DNA from: DASUBV01 sp963822485
GTDB lineage: Bacteria > Actinomycetota > Actinomycetes > Streptosporangiales > Streptosporangiaceae
Length of the DNA stretch: 64,000 nt
Assembly (NCBI GenBank): GCA_963822485.1
Contig: CAWGHW010000011.1
Span: forward strand, 62,001-126,000
Reading direction: 5' to 3'
The notes below the pieces were generated by a model. The model saw only the letters and a program-made list of their open reading frames with translations, searched no databases and had not been told where the DNA came from. The position numbers and the translations under genes are program-made. Positions 44,756 through 54,519 of the stretch are shown here, in pieces (the stretch's first letter is position 1; the number at the start of each line of letters is the position of its first letter).

Positions 44756-45075
44756 TCCGCCGCGGGTTCTGGCTGGTGACCGGCGCCGCCCTCGGCGTGA
44801 CCGGCTACCGGCGGGCCAGCCGCCTGCTCCAGTCCTTCCGCCCGCACCAGGCCGGGCCAGGCGGGCGGGTCGTGCTGCGCTCCCCGGCGCCGCTCACCGG
44901 CCGCCGCGTGCTGGCCGGCGCCGCCCGGGCCGGGCGCGGGGCGGCCGCGAGCGCCGCGTTCGTCCGCGACGTGCGCGAGGGCGTGGCAGAGTATCTGGAT
45001 CAGCAGGAGTCCGGCACACCTCGTACCCTCGAAAGTCAGCAGGGCCGCGCGAGCGGCGAGACGCCGGCCTCGTAG
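44752..45075 (+). CDS. Small conserved actinobacterial protein (DUF6167-like)
   Basis: 107 residues: RRGFWLVTGAALGVTGYRR at the start, a middle rich in Ala/Gly/Arg, and FVRDVREGVAEY near the end. GTG start overlaps the previous stop (GTGA). The position between the DUF948 gene and alaS is typical of this family. Function unknown; possibly membrane-associated by the hydrophobic N-terminus. Confidence 0.78.
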   Translation: MIRRGFWLVTGAALGVTGYRRASRLLQSFRPHQAGPGGRVVLRSPAPLTGRRVLAGAARAGRGAAASAAFVRDVREGVAEYLDQQESGTPRTLESQQGRASGETPAS

Positions 45076-45155
45076 CGCTTCGCCCTGGCAGTCTCGATGC
45101 CCGGTGCTGATCCGGGCCGCAACCAGTCGATATATAACGTGAAGGATGGCCGTTG

Positions 45156-47918
45156 ATGGAGTCGGCAGAGATCGCCCGCCGTTTCCTTAGCTTCTTCGAG
45201 CAGCGCGGGCACACCGTGGTGCCCTCGGCCAGCCTGATCGCCGAGGACCCCACGCTGCTGCTGGTGAACGCCGGGATGGTGCCGTTCAAGCCCTACTTCC
45301 TGGGCCAGCGCCAGCCGCCGTTCAAGCGGGCCACCAGCGCGCAGAAGTGCGTGCGGACGCCCGACATCGACGAGGTCGGCAGGACCACCCGGCACGGCAC
45401 GTTCTTCCAGATGCTGGGCAACTTCTCGTTCGGGGACTACTTCAAGGAACTGGCCATCCCGTTCGCCTGGGAGCTGCTGACCGGCGCCGAGTCCGACGGC
45501 GGGTTCGGCTTCCCTGAGGGCCGGCTGTGGGTCACCGTCTACACCGACGACGACGAGGCGGCCAGGATCTGGCACGACAAGGTCGGCGTCCCTGAGGACC
45601 GGATCCAGCGCCGCGGCCTGGCCGACAACTACTGGCACATGGGCGTGCCGGGTCCCGGCGGCCCGTGCTCGGAGATCTACTACGACCGCGGGCCCGAGTA
45701 CGGCCGCGAGGGCGGCCCCGTCGTGGACGAGGACCGCTATCTCGAGGTCTGGAACCTCGTGTTCATGCAGGAGCAGCTCAGTGCCGTCCGGTCCAAGGTG
45801 GACTTCGACGTCTCGGGCGAGCTGCCCTCCCGCAACATCGACACCGGCATGGGCCTGGAGCGGATGGCCGCGCTGCTCCAGGGCGTCGACAACATCTACG
45901 AGATCGACACCATGTGGAAGGTGCTCGACCGGGCGGCCGAGCTCACCGAGCAGAAGTACGGCCGCGAGCACCGCTCCGACGTCTCGCTGCGGGTCGTGGC
46001 CGACCACGTGCGGACCGCGGTCATGCTGGTCGCCGACGGCGTGGTGCCCTCCAACGAGGGCCGCGGCTACGTGCTGCGCCGGATCCTGCGCCGCAGCGTC
46101 CGCAACCTGCGGCTGCTGTCCGGGGCGCAGCGCGGGGGCGCGGGCGGCAGCCTCAGCCGGGGCGGCAGCGACGAGCACTACCTGCACGAGCTGGCCTCGG
46201 TCGCCATCAGCGCGCTCGGCGACCAGTACCCCGAGCTGCGCCGCGACGCACCGCACATCCACACCGTGATCGACGCCGAGGAGACCGCCTTCCTGGGCAC
46301 GCTGCGCACCGGCACCGCGATCTTCGACGCCGCCGTGGAGGAGACCCGGCGGCGCGGCGCGGCGACCATCCGCGGCGGCCAGGCGTTCCAGCTGCACGAC
46401 ACCTACGGCTTCCCCATCGACCTGACCCTGGAGATGGCCGCCGAGCAGGGCCTGGAGGTGGACGAGAGCGAGTTCCGCCGCCTGATGGGCGAGCAGCGGC
46501 AGCGGGCCAAGGCCGACGCCGCGGGCAAGAAGACCGGCAACGCCGACATCTCGGCCTTCGCGCAGATCCTGGACACCTCCGGCCGGGTCGTGTTCACCGG
46601 CTACGACGAGATCGCCGGCGACGCCACCGTGACCGGCCTGCTGCTGAACGGCGCCTCGGTGCCGTCGGCGGGCGCGGGCACCGAGGTCGACGTGGTGCTG
46701 GACCGCACCCCGTTCTACGCCGAGGGCGGCGGCCAGCTCGCCGACGCCGGCCTGATCACCTCGGCCGGCAGCGGCGCGGGTGACGGGGCCCGGATCGAGG
46801 TGCTGGACGTGCAGGCCCCGGTGGCCGGGCTGATCGTGCACCGGTCCCGGGTCACCGCGGGCGAGATCGTGGTCGGCGACCAGGTGCACGCCGAGATCGA
46901 CATCGAGCGGCGGCGCGCGGTGTCCCGCTCGCACACCGCGACCCACCTGGTGCACCGCGCGTTCCGCGGCGCGCTCGGCGAGTCCGCCGCGCAGGCCGGC
47001 TCGGAGAACGCGCCGGGCCGGTTCCGGTTCGACTTCACCGCCATGGGCGCGGTGCCGCCCGCGGTGCTCAAGGACGCCGAGGACGAGGTCAACCAGGTGC
47101 TCGTCAACGACCTGGAGGTCCGCGCCTTCCACACCTCGCTGGACGAGGCGCGGGCCATGGGCGCCCTGGCGCTGTTCGGCGAGAAGTACGGCGACCAGGT
47201 GCGCGTGGTCGAGGTCGGCGACTACTCCCGCGAGCTGTGCGGCGGCACCCACGTGCCCCGGTCGGGCAACCTGGGCCTGGTCAAGATCCTGGGCGAGTCC
47301 TCGATCGGGTCCGGGGTACGCCGCGTGGAGGCCCTGGTCGGCATCGACGCGTTCCGCTTCCTGGCCCGCGAGAGCGCCCTGGTCGGCCAGCTCAGCGAGC
47401 AGCTCAAGGCCCGCCGCGAGGAGCTGCCCGAGCGGATCTCCTCCATCGTGACCCGGCTCCGCGACGCCGAGCGTGACCTCCAGCGGCTCCAGTCCGCGGC
47501 GCTGCTCGGCAACGCGGGCGAGCTGGCCAGCGGGGCGGAGGACGTGGCCGGGGCGTCGTACGTGGCCTACCAGGTGCCCGACGGCACGCCCGCCGACGGG
47601 ATCCGCAAGGTGGCGCTGGACGTGCGCGGCCGGCTGGACCCGGACCGGCCCGGCGTGGTCGTGGTGGCCGGCGTGCCCGCCGACCGGCCCACGGTCGTGG
47701 TGGCCCTCAACGACGCGGCCCGGGCGGCCGGCCTGAAGGCCGGCCAGCTCGTGCTCACCGCCACCGGAGTCCTGGGCGGCCGGGGCGGCGGCAAGGACGA
47801 TGTCGCGCAGGGCGGCGGCGCCCCGCTCGGTGATCAGGCCGCCCAGACAATCGCCGAGTCCTTCCGCGTGGTGGGTTCGGCGATTAGGGATAAACTGGTC
47901 AGGGGTGGCGTACTGTGA
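45156..47918 (+). CDS. alaS: Alanine--tRNA ligase
   Basis: 920 residues with all parts: class II catalytic domain (TLLLVNAGMVPFKPYFLG, FFQMLGNFSFGDYFK), tRNA-recognition domain (DTGMGLERMAALLQG), the editing domain with HTATHLVHRAF and CGGTHVPRSG zinc ligands, and the C-terminal DHHA1 domain with GGRGGGKDDVAQGGG. I use ATG 45156 with AAGGA upstream; a TTG one codon earlier is less likely. Followed by ruvX and mltG, the classical order. Confidence 0.96.
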   Translation: MESAEIARRFLSFFEQRGHTVVPSASLIAEDPTLLLVNAGMVPFKPYFLGQRQPPFKRATSAQKCVRTPDIDEVGRTTRHGTFFQMLGNFSFGDYFKELAIPFAWELLTGAESDGGFGFPEGRLWVTVYTDDDEAARIWHDKVGVPEDRIQRRGLADNYWHMGVPGPGGPCSEIYYDRGPEYGREGGPVVDEDRYLEVWNLVFMQEQLSAVRSKVDFDVSGELPSRNIDTGMGLERMAALLQGVDNIYEIDTMWKVLDRAAELTEQKYGREHRSDVSLRVVADHVRTAVMLVADGVVPSNEGRGYVLRRILRRSVRNLRLLSGAQRGGAGGSLSRGGSDEHYLHELASVAISALGDQYPELRRDAPHIHTVIDAEETAFLGTLRTGTAIFDAAVEETRRRGAATIRGGQAFQLHDTYGFPIDLTLEMAAEQGLEVDESEFRRLMGEQRQRAKADAAGKKTGNADISAFAQILDTSGRVVFTGYDEIAGDATVTGLLLNGASVPSAGAGTEVDVVLDRTPFYAEGGGQLADAGLITSAGSGAGDGARIEVLDVQAPVAGLIVHRSRVTAGEIVVGDQVHAEIDIERRRAVSRSHTATHLVHRAFRGALGESAAQAGSENAPGRFRFDFTAMGAVPPAVLKDAEDEVNQVLVNDLEVRAFHTSLDEARAMGALALFGEKYGDQVRVVEVGDYSRELCGGTHVPRSGNLGLVKILGESSIGSGVRRVEALVGIDAFRFLARESALVGQLSEQLKARREELPERISSIVTRLRDAERDLQRLQSAALLGNAGELASGAEDVAGASYVAYQVPDGTPADGIRKVALDVRGRLDPDRPGVVVVAGVPADRPTVVVALNDAARAAGLKAGQLVLTATGVLGGRGGGKDDVAQGGGAPLGDQAAQTIAESFRVVGSAIRDKLVRGGVL

Positions 47919-48023
47919 GACCGTGTCGCAGCTTCTTTGTGTCCGTGATGAGATATTTGTCCGGACCGAAACCAGTTCGCCGCACAGTGTTGACCAGCCA
48001 GGCAGCACAGTGGTGACCAGCCT

Positions 48024-48500
48024 TTGAGGCCGGGGATCAGGCTTGCCATTGACGTGGGGCTGGCCCGGATCGGGGTGGCCGCCTGCGACCCCGGCGGCCT
48101 GCTGGCCAGCCCGGTCGCTACCGTCAGTCGCGGTCGCGGCGACGTTGACGAGCTGGCCCGGCTGACCGCCGAGCGCGAGGCCATGGAGGTCGTCGTCGGC
48201 CTGCCCACCGGGCTGTCGGGCCGGGAGGGGAAGTCCGCCGCCGACGCGCGGGGCTTCGCCGCCGCGCTGGCGGCCCGGATCGCGCCCGTGCCCGTGCGGC
48301 TGGTCGACGAGCGGTTCACCACCGTCCTGGCCCACGACGCACTGCGCCGGGGCGGCCGCGACGCCAAGGCCAGGCGGCCGGTCGTGGACCAGGCCGCCGC
48401 CGCGCTACTGCTCCAGAGCGCGCTGGACACCGAGCGCTCCACCGGCCGGCCTGCTGGCGAGCCCGTGGCCGACGTGCCCGCCCGAGGGGGGACGCATTGA
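48024..48500 (+). CDS. ruvX: Holliday junction resolvase-like YqgF / RuvX
   Basis: 158 residues with RNase H fold: first Asp in RLAIDVGLARIGVA, VVVGLPTGLSG, then VRLVDERFTTVLAHDALR and the last Asp in PVVDQAAAALLLQ. The family processes 16S rRNA 5' ends or acts on nucleic acid junctions. The first loop reads DVGLARIG where DxGxxRxG is usual. TTG start; the stop overlaps the mltG TTG start (TTGA). Confidence 0.92.
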   Translation: MRPGIRLAIDVGLARIGVAACDPGGLLASPVATVSRGRGDVDELARLTAEREAMEVVVGLPTGLSGREGKSAADARGFAAALAARIAPVPVRLVDERFTTVLAHDALRRGGRDAKARRPVVDQAAAALLLQSALDTERSTGRPAGEPVADVPARGGTH

Positions 48501-51500
48501 GCCGGGACGGACGCGAGGGCGGCTGGGACTCCGGGCGCAGCCGGGTAGCCAGGGACCCGAGCAACTGGCCCGAGGACCCCGAGCGGCGCGGGCGGCGCGG
48601 CCGCCATGGCGCGCCCGACGACGACAGCAGCGACTCGCTCCCGCCCTACCCGCCGCCACCCGGGGGCTACGGGCCGCCCCCGGTGTCGGGTCCGCAGCAG
48701 CGGATCAGCGACCCCTACGGCCCGGCCGACCCTTTCGCGGGATCACCTGACCCCTATGGCAGCCCGGACCGCTACGCGGCCGAGCCCGGTGCCAGCGGCT
48801 ACGGCGCCAGCCCCTACGGCCCGGCTGACCCGTACAGTCCGCCGGAGCCCTACGGCCAGCCCGGCGCGCCCAGCGACGGCGCGCCCGGCTCGGGCCGCCA
48901 CAGCTCGGCCGGCCCGGCCGACCCGTACGGTCCGGCCGACCCCTACGGCCCGGCCGACCCTTATGCCGCCAACGGTTACGGCCCGGCCGGCCGCCAGGGC
49001 CAGACAGGCGGTTACGACCAGCCCGCCCCCGGCCCCTATGGCCCGGCTGACCCTTACGGTCCCGCCGATCCCTACGGTCCCGCGGACACCTCCCGCGGCC
49101 CGGCTGACCCCCGCGGCCCGGCTGACCCCTACGGCCCGGCCGATCCCTACGGCCCCGGCGACCAGCAGGGGGGCGCGAGCCGGTACGGCGCGGCCGACCC
49201 GTACGGCCCCGCGGACCCCTATGGTCCGGCTGACTCTTACGGCCGCCCCGACGCCTTCGGGCCCGCCGACCCCTACGGCCCGGCGGGTACCGCGGACCAC
49301 ACCGGCCCGCAGCCGGGCGCCCACAACCCGGGCGCCACCCGGCCGGCCGCACCGGCCGCCACCACCAGCCCGACCCGCGCTACCCCACGGGGCCGCAGGA
49401 CGCGGGGGACCCGCGGTACTCAGCCGGACCGCCGGACCCGCGCTACTCGACCGGTCCGCAGGACCTGGGGAGCCCGCCGTACGCGACCGGACCGCAGGAC
49501 CCGGGGAGCCCGCCGTACGCGACCGGACCGCAGGACCCGGGGAGCCCGCCGTACGCGACCGGACCGCAGGACCCGCGGAACCCCCCGTACGCGACCGGAC
49601 CGCGGGACCCCGCCGACCGTCGTTACGCGACCGGCCCGCAGGACCTGGCCGACCCGCGCTACTCCGCCGGGCCGCAGGATCCGTCCGGCGGGCGGCCCCC
49701 GACCGGACCGCAGGACCCCTATCGCCCGTCCGGCGGCCCGCTCGACGCCTCCGGCCCGCAGCCCGGCTATGCCGACCCTCGCGGCCCGGCCGACCCGTAC
49801 GGCGCGGCCGACCCCTACGGCCGCGGCTCAGCCGGCCCGGCCACCGGCCCCGGCGCCGCCACCGGACGGTTCGCCACCCAAGACCCGCTGAGCGGGCCCG
49901 ACCCGCTCGGCCGGCCCGACCCGGCCCGGCCGCTGCCGCGCACCCCTTACGACGGCGAGGACACCGCCAGCTGGACGAACTACCCGCCCGGCCGCGACCC
50001 CTACGACAGCCAGGGCTCACTGCCCGGCCTGCCGCTGCCCGGCACCAACGGCGCCTCCGCCGCCGACGCGCGGGGCTGGCCGCCGGCTGGCCCCGGCGCC
50101 GGCCCGGCCACCGGACCCGGCGCCACCTCGCCCTGGGAGAACGACGCGTCCGGCAGCTACCGGCCCGCCGCTGACCGGGACCCGCAGGCCCGGGCCGATG
50201 GCTTCGGCGCTCCCGATGGCTTCGGCGCCGCCAGCCCCGGCGCGACAGCCAGCTTCCGCACCGCCGCGCCCGGCGGCGGATCCGGTTATGACGCCCCGGA
50301 CGAATTCACCAGCCCCCGCCGCTACGAGGACCAGCCCGGTGGCTTCGACGCCGCTGGCCCGGCCGGGGCGGCCCCCTGGGCTCAGGACCCCCGCCACGGC
50401 GGCCCGCCGCCCGACGCGCGCCGTCCCGGCGGCCCGCGCGGCGCCGACCAGTACGACGCCGGCGGACAGTTCGCCGAGCCCGCCGAGGCGGCCGCCCGCG
50501 GCCGGCGGCCCGGCTCGCGGTCCGGCGGCCGCGGGCACGGCGCCGATGCGCGGGACGAGCGCGACCCGGCGGCTGCCGACGGCCCCGAGTGGGCCGACGA
50601 GAGCCAGCACAAGGGCTTCTTCCAGGGCTTCGGCAGCGACGACAACGTGGACCCGCCGTCCCGGCGCAAGCGGCGCAAGGGCAAGTTCGCGGCCCCGCTG
50701 ATCTCGCTGATCGTCGTGCTGGTCCTGCTCGGCGCGGGCGGCTACTTCGCGGTCAGCTGGTACTCGGCCCGGCACGCCAACTACACCGGTCAGGGCTACG
50801 GCCAGGTCGACGTCAGGTCGACTCCGGCGACACCGCGGCCATCCTCGCCCCCGAGCCTGGTCAAGCTGGGAGTCATCGCGGCTACCCAGCCGTTCATCGA
50901 CATCGCCAAGCAGAACGCCGGCGCGGGCCTGCACCCGGGCAAGTCTCCGGCTGCGCAAGCATATGAACGTCGACCGACGCCTGGAAGCTGCTGCTCAGCC
51001 GCAAGTCGCGGATCACGACCCCGACCAGCTTCTTCCTCGGCGGCCGTACCTCGGACATCGTCACCGAGCTGGCCAACGACTATGGCGTGCCGGCCCAGGA
51101 GGTCCAGGCCGACCTGAACAACACCAAGGCGCTGGGCCTGCCCTCGTTCGTGGGAACCAAAGCCGTGGGCTCGAAGTACCCGCTGGCTGAGGGCTACCTG
51201 TACCCGGGCACCTACTCGTTCAAGCCCCACACCACCCCGCTCCAGATGCTGCAGGCCATGGTGGCGCAGTTCAAGTCGCAGACCGCCAGCCTCAACCTGG
51301 CCGTCGCGGCCAGGAAGGCCGGATTCACCGAGGTCCAGGTCATCACCGAGGCCAGCATCCTGATGGCCGAGGTCGGCACCCAGACCAAGTACTACCCGGA
51401 CGTGGCCCGGGTCATCGACAACCGGCTCAACATCCCGATGGCCCTCAACCTGGACTCGACGATCGAGTACGGCCTGGGCATCCACGGCTTCAGCATGACC

Positions 51501-51743
51501 ACGAAGCAGCTGGAGACGAACACCCCCTACAACACCAACCTGCACGATGGCCTGCCGCCCGGCCCGATCGAGTCGCCGGACATCGCGGCGATCGAGGCCG
51601 TGCTGCATCCCGCGCCGAAGACGGCGGAGACCGAGAAGTGGCTGTACTTCATCACCATTAACAAGTCCGGCCTGACCAAGTTCACGGGCAGCTCTAGCCA
51701 GTTCAAGATCTGGAGCAACGAGGCCAAGAAGAACGGGATCTGA
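48497..51743 (+). CDS. mltG: Endolytic transglycosylase MltG with very long repetitive cytoplasmic tail (frameshifted)
   Basis: Cleaves nascent glycan strands at the membrane. The first about 700 residues are low complexity: PYGPAD hexapeptides (48700-49290), then 12-residue GPQDPGSPPYAT units in another frame after about 49365. Then RRKRRKGKF and a span (ISLIVVLVLLGAGGYFAVSW). The YceG/MltG domain follows: GLHPGK, FFLGGRTSDIVTELANDY, EGYLYPGTYSF, ASILMAEV (catalytic Glu), LDSTIEYGLG and PYNTNLHDGLPPGPI. The segment 50817-50985 jumps frame four times; every piece is still recognisable. TTG start coupled to ruvX. Confidence 0.88.
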
Positions 51744-51766
51744 TCATCGCCGGCCAGCACGCGGCC

Positions 51767-52586
51767 GTGCTCGGCTCGCCGATCAGCCACTCGCTCTCCC
51801 CGGTGCTGCACCGGGCCGCCTACCGGGCGCTGGGCCTGCGTGACTGGGACTACGAGGCCATCGAGTGCGACGAGGCCGCGCTGCCTGGGCTGCTGGACTC
51901 GCTCGGGCCCGGACTGGGCCGGGCTGTCGCTGACCATGCCGCTCAAGCGGGCCGTGCTGCCGCTGCTGGACCAGGCCGAGACGCTGGCCGCCGAGGTAGG
52001 CGGCGCGAACACCGTGGTCTTCGCCGACGGCGGGCGCCTGGGCTTCAACACCGACGTGCCCGGCATGATCACCGCGCTGGCCGAGGCCGGGATCACCACC
52101 GCCGGCTCGGCCCTGGTCCTGGGGGCCGGCGCCACCGCCTGCGCCGCGCTCGGCGCGCTGCGCGGCCTGGGCGTGGCCGAGGTCACGGTCGCGGTCCGGA
52201 ACCCGGCCACCGCGGACCGGCTGCAGGAGGTGGCCGGGCGGCTGGGAATAAATGTCCGTCTCGTCCCGTTTAACGCGGAGTCTGCAGAGCCTGCCTGGCC
52301 CCTGCTGATCTCCACCGTCCCCGCCGGAGCGGCCGACGTCTACGCCGACCGGATCCGGGCCGGGACCCTCGCTCCCGCCGCCGTGCTAGACGTGATCTAT
52401 CACCCCTGGCCGACCCGGCTGGCCGAGGCGGCGGCCGCGGCCGGAGCGTCGGTATCCGGCGGCTTTGAGCTGCTGCTGCACCAGGCCGCCCGTCAGGTGG
52501 AGCTGATGACCGGCCAGGACGCCCCGACGGGCGCCATGCGCGAGGCCGGCCGGGCCGCGCTGGCCCGCCGGACCGCGTCCGCCTAG
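51767..52586 (+). CDS. aroE: Shikimate dehydrogenase (one frameshift)
   Basis: Reduces 3-dehydroshikimate with NADPH. LGSPISHSLSPVLHRAAY (shikimate-binding Ser pair), LSLTMPLKR with the catalytic Lys, GGANTVVF, FNTDVPGM, and the Rossmann loop VLGAGATACAALGAL. One extra base near 51911 splits the N-terminal part (…DSLGP) from DWAGLSLTMP. The start is unclear. The fold should begin about nine residues earlier (IIAGQHAAV, from 51743). No normal start codon exists there except CTG 51740, so GTG 51767 is the minimal choice. Overlaps or abuts the mltG stop. Confidence 0.88.
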
Positions 52587-52656
52587 CCCGCGTCCGCCCA
52601 GCCCGTTCCGGCCGGACCGCGTCCGCCTAGGCCGCATCCGCCCAGCCCGGTTCCGG
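52568..52656. repeat. Tandem duplication (about 45 bp x 2) at the aroE 3' end
   Basis: GGACCGCGTCCGCCTAG(C/G)C... is repeated with few changes. The first copy carries the aroE stop codon and the second lies just after it. Confidence 0.75.
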
Positions 52657-53146
52657 ACATTTCGGCGTCAGCACGGACGAGCCGGGCGCTGCGGGAATAC
52701 CAGCAGGGGGATACATGCGTTAGTCTTAGCGGACGACCATGTGTGGCGTGGTTGTGTTGACCGGCACGTTAGTTCCGCGTCTTGCGGCGCGGGGAGTGTC
52801 AGCACACGACGCGCCGGGCATGCAAGCGGAGGACCACCTCGGCCGCCTCCCACCTAGCCAGCTAGCGCTGGCGGGTCACTGGCCGGCTAGCTCGTTCGGG
52901 CCGGCCGGCGGTCAGCTAGCCGCAGGGCTGGCTGATAAGGCCGGGCGCGTCGTCGTCGGCTCGTTCGCGGGCTGACCGGTGCGTCGCGGGTGCCATCCCT
53001 GGTCACTTGGACCGGGCGGGCTTCCTGCACGTGGTGGCCCCGCAGGCAAGGCGTGCGGGGCCTTCTGCTTTTGGCCAGGAGGCACCAGGCAGGTTCTGCA
53101 CCGGGATGGTCCCGGTACAGGAGAACAAGGTGACACTGGAGGTCAC
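52657..53146 (+). promoter_or_regulatory. Long structured leader upstream of infC
   Basis: About 490 bp without a credible gene. It contains several short palindromes with GCTAGC cores (52855-52925) and the attenuator-like hairpin at 53036-53072. A leader this long before the infC-rpmI-rplT operon suggests RNA-based control, as known for this operon in Firmicutes, but no Rfam-type structure could be matched by eye. Confidence 0.5.
53036..53072 (+). terminator. Intrinsic terminator / attenuator in infC leader
   Basis: GGCCCCGCA - nine-base loop - TGCGGGGCC, a perfect 9-bp GC stem, followed directly by TTCTGCTTTT. It lies 75 bases before the infC start on the sense strand, so it would have to be bypassed for operon expression. 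Confidence 0.82.
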
Positions 53147-54302
53147 ATCAGCACCGAACCACGTATCAACGAGCGCATCCGTGTACCCGAGGTGCGGCTC
53201 GTCGGGCCCGCTGGCGAGCAGATCGGCATTGTTGCCATCAATGACGCGCTCCGGCTGGCCCAGGACGGGGATCTCGACCTGGTTGAGGTCGCCCCGAACG
53301 CCCGGCCCCCGGTGGCCAAGCTGATGGATTACGGCAAGTTCAAGTACGAGTCAGCGCTCAAGGCCCGGGAGAGCCGGAAGAACCAGGCTCAGACGGTCAT
53401 CAAGGAGATCAAGCTCCGGCCGAAGATCGACCCGCACGACTACGGCACCAAGAAGGGCCACGTCGAGCGGTTCCTCAAGGCGGGGGACAAGGTCAAGGTC
53501 ACGATCATGTTCCGCGGCCGTGAGCAGTCGAGGCCGGAACTCGGCTTCAAGCTGCTCCAGCGCCTGGCGGGCGATGTCGAGGAGCTTGGCTTCGTCGAGT
53601 CCCAGCCGAAGCAGGACGGCCGGAACATGATCATGGTGATCGGGCCGCACAAGCGGAAGGCCGATGCCCGGCCCGAGGCGAAGCCCGAGCATCCCGCGCG
53701 GGAAGAGCGGGCCGAGCGTGTGGCCGCCCGAGCGGCGACCATCGCGGCGTCAGCGCCTCCGGTGAGCGCGCCGGCCCGAGCCCGAGCCCGAGGCTGCCGC
53801 CGCTAGTGCGCCGGCCGAGCCCGTGACCGAGGCTCCCGCCGCGGCCGAGCCGCGCCCGGCCTCCTCGCAGGCCGCCCAGCGCCCGGCGTCGGCCCGCCCG
53901 GCCTCGTCGCGTCCGTCGACTTCGCCGCGCCAGGACAGCGCCGCGCCGCGCCCGGCCACTTCGGCCGGATCCCGGCCCGCGTCGACCCCGCGGCCGAGCA
54001 CGCCCCGGCCCTCGGCGCCCGGCGCCGCGCCCCGGCCCGGACCGCCGCGGCCCGCGCCCCGGCCGGCTGCCCCCGGTGGCCAGGCCAGCGGTTCGCCGGC
54101 CCCGGCGGGCTCTGGCAGCCCGACCCCGAGGCCGAGCGCCCCGCAGACCGGCAGCCCGCGGCCGAGCGCGCCGCGGCCGAGTGCGCCCCGCCCCGGTGCG
54201 CCCCGGCCCAGCGCGCCGCGACCGCGGCCGGTGAGCCCGGTGCCCGCGCAGCGGGCCGACAGCGCCGGCGGAGCGGCCAAGCCGACCGACCCGGCGGACT
54301 AG
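53147..54302 (+). CDS. infC: Translation initiation factor IF-3, AUC start and long Pro/Ala tail (one frameshift)
   Basis: Blocks 50S joining and proofreads start codons. The core ISTEPRINERIRVPEVRLVG ... NARPPVAKLMDYGKFKYES and the C-domain (LRPKIDPHDYGTKKGHVERF, MFRGREQSRPELG) are full length. No ATG/GTG/TTG exists at the family start; ATC 53147 follows GGAGGT by three bases, so a non-canonical AUC start is proposed, the usual self-regulating feature of infC. After GPHKRK the protein continues about 215 residues with Pro/Ser/Ala/Arg-rich sequence (PRPSAPRPSA units), crossing a one-base gain near 53777. Confidence 0.9.
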
Positions 54303-54307
54303 GACTC

Positions 54308-54350
54308 GCGGCAGGCACCCGCCGGGCCCTGGCCCGGATGTGCCTGCCGC
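54308..54350 (+). terminator. Hairpin after infC
   Basis: GCGGCAGGCAC and GTGCCTGCCGC are perfect 11-bp arms with an inner GGGCC/GGCCC pair. No T tract; may attenuate or protect the transcript between infC and rpmI. Confidence 0.6.
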
Positions 54351-54407
54351 AACGGGCCCGCGTGCCCGAATGACCCGGCCGGACCCCTTCCGGCGGGCCG
54401 GCTGAAT

Positions 54408-54496
54408 AGCATGCCCCTGGCATGCTGAGGAACGACGTGCCGCAGGGCACGAGGACGACCGTGCCCTAGGCACGCCAATGAGCGCTGCCCCGGGCA
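54408..54496. promoter_or_regulatory. Array of four small palindromes before rpmI
   Basis: AGCATGCC-cct-GGCATGCT (54408-54426), CGTGCC-gcag-GGCACG (54436-54451), CGTGCC-cta-GGCACG (54460-54474) and TGCCCcGGGCA (54486-54496). Their centres are 24-27 bp apart. The last ends 24 bp before the rpmI ATG. A repeated protein-binding site or RNA hairpin series is possible. Confidence 0.6.
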
Positions 54497-54519
54497 CGCG
54501 GAAACGGAGACACGGCGAC

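Noticed and set aside
45036..48335. A 1099-codon open frame on the minus strand opposite alaS
   Set aside because: It mirrors the alaS codons; the composition (Val/Gly/Asp/Arg-rich) has no domain, and alaS on the plus strand is fully conserved.
52739..52975. Leader protein of 78 residues before infC
   Set aside because: No ribosome-binding site, no family, and codon use unlike neighbours; the stretch is dominated by palindromes, so a structured RNA is likelier.
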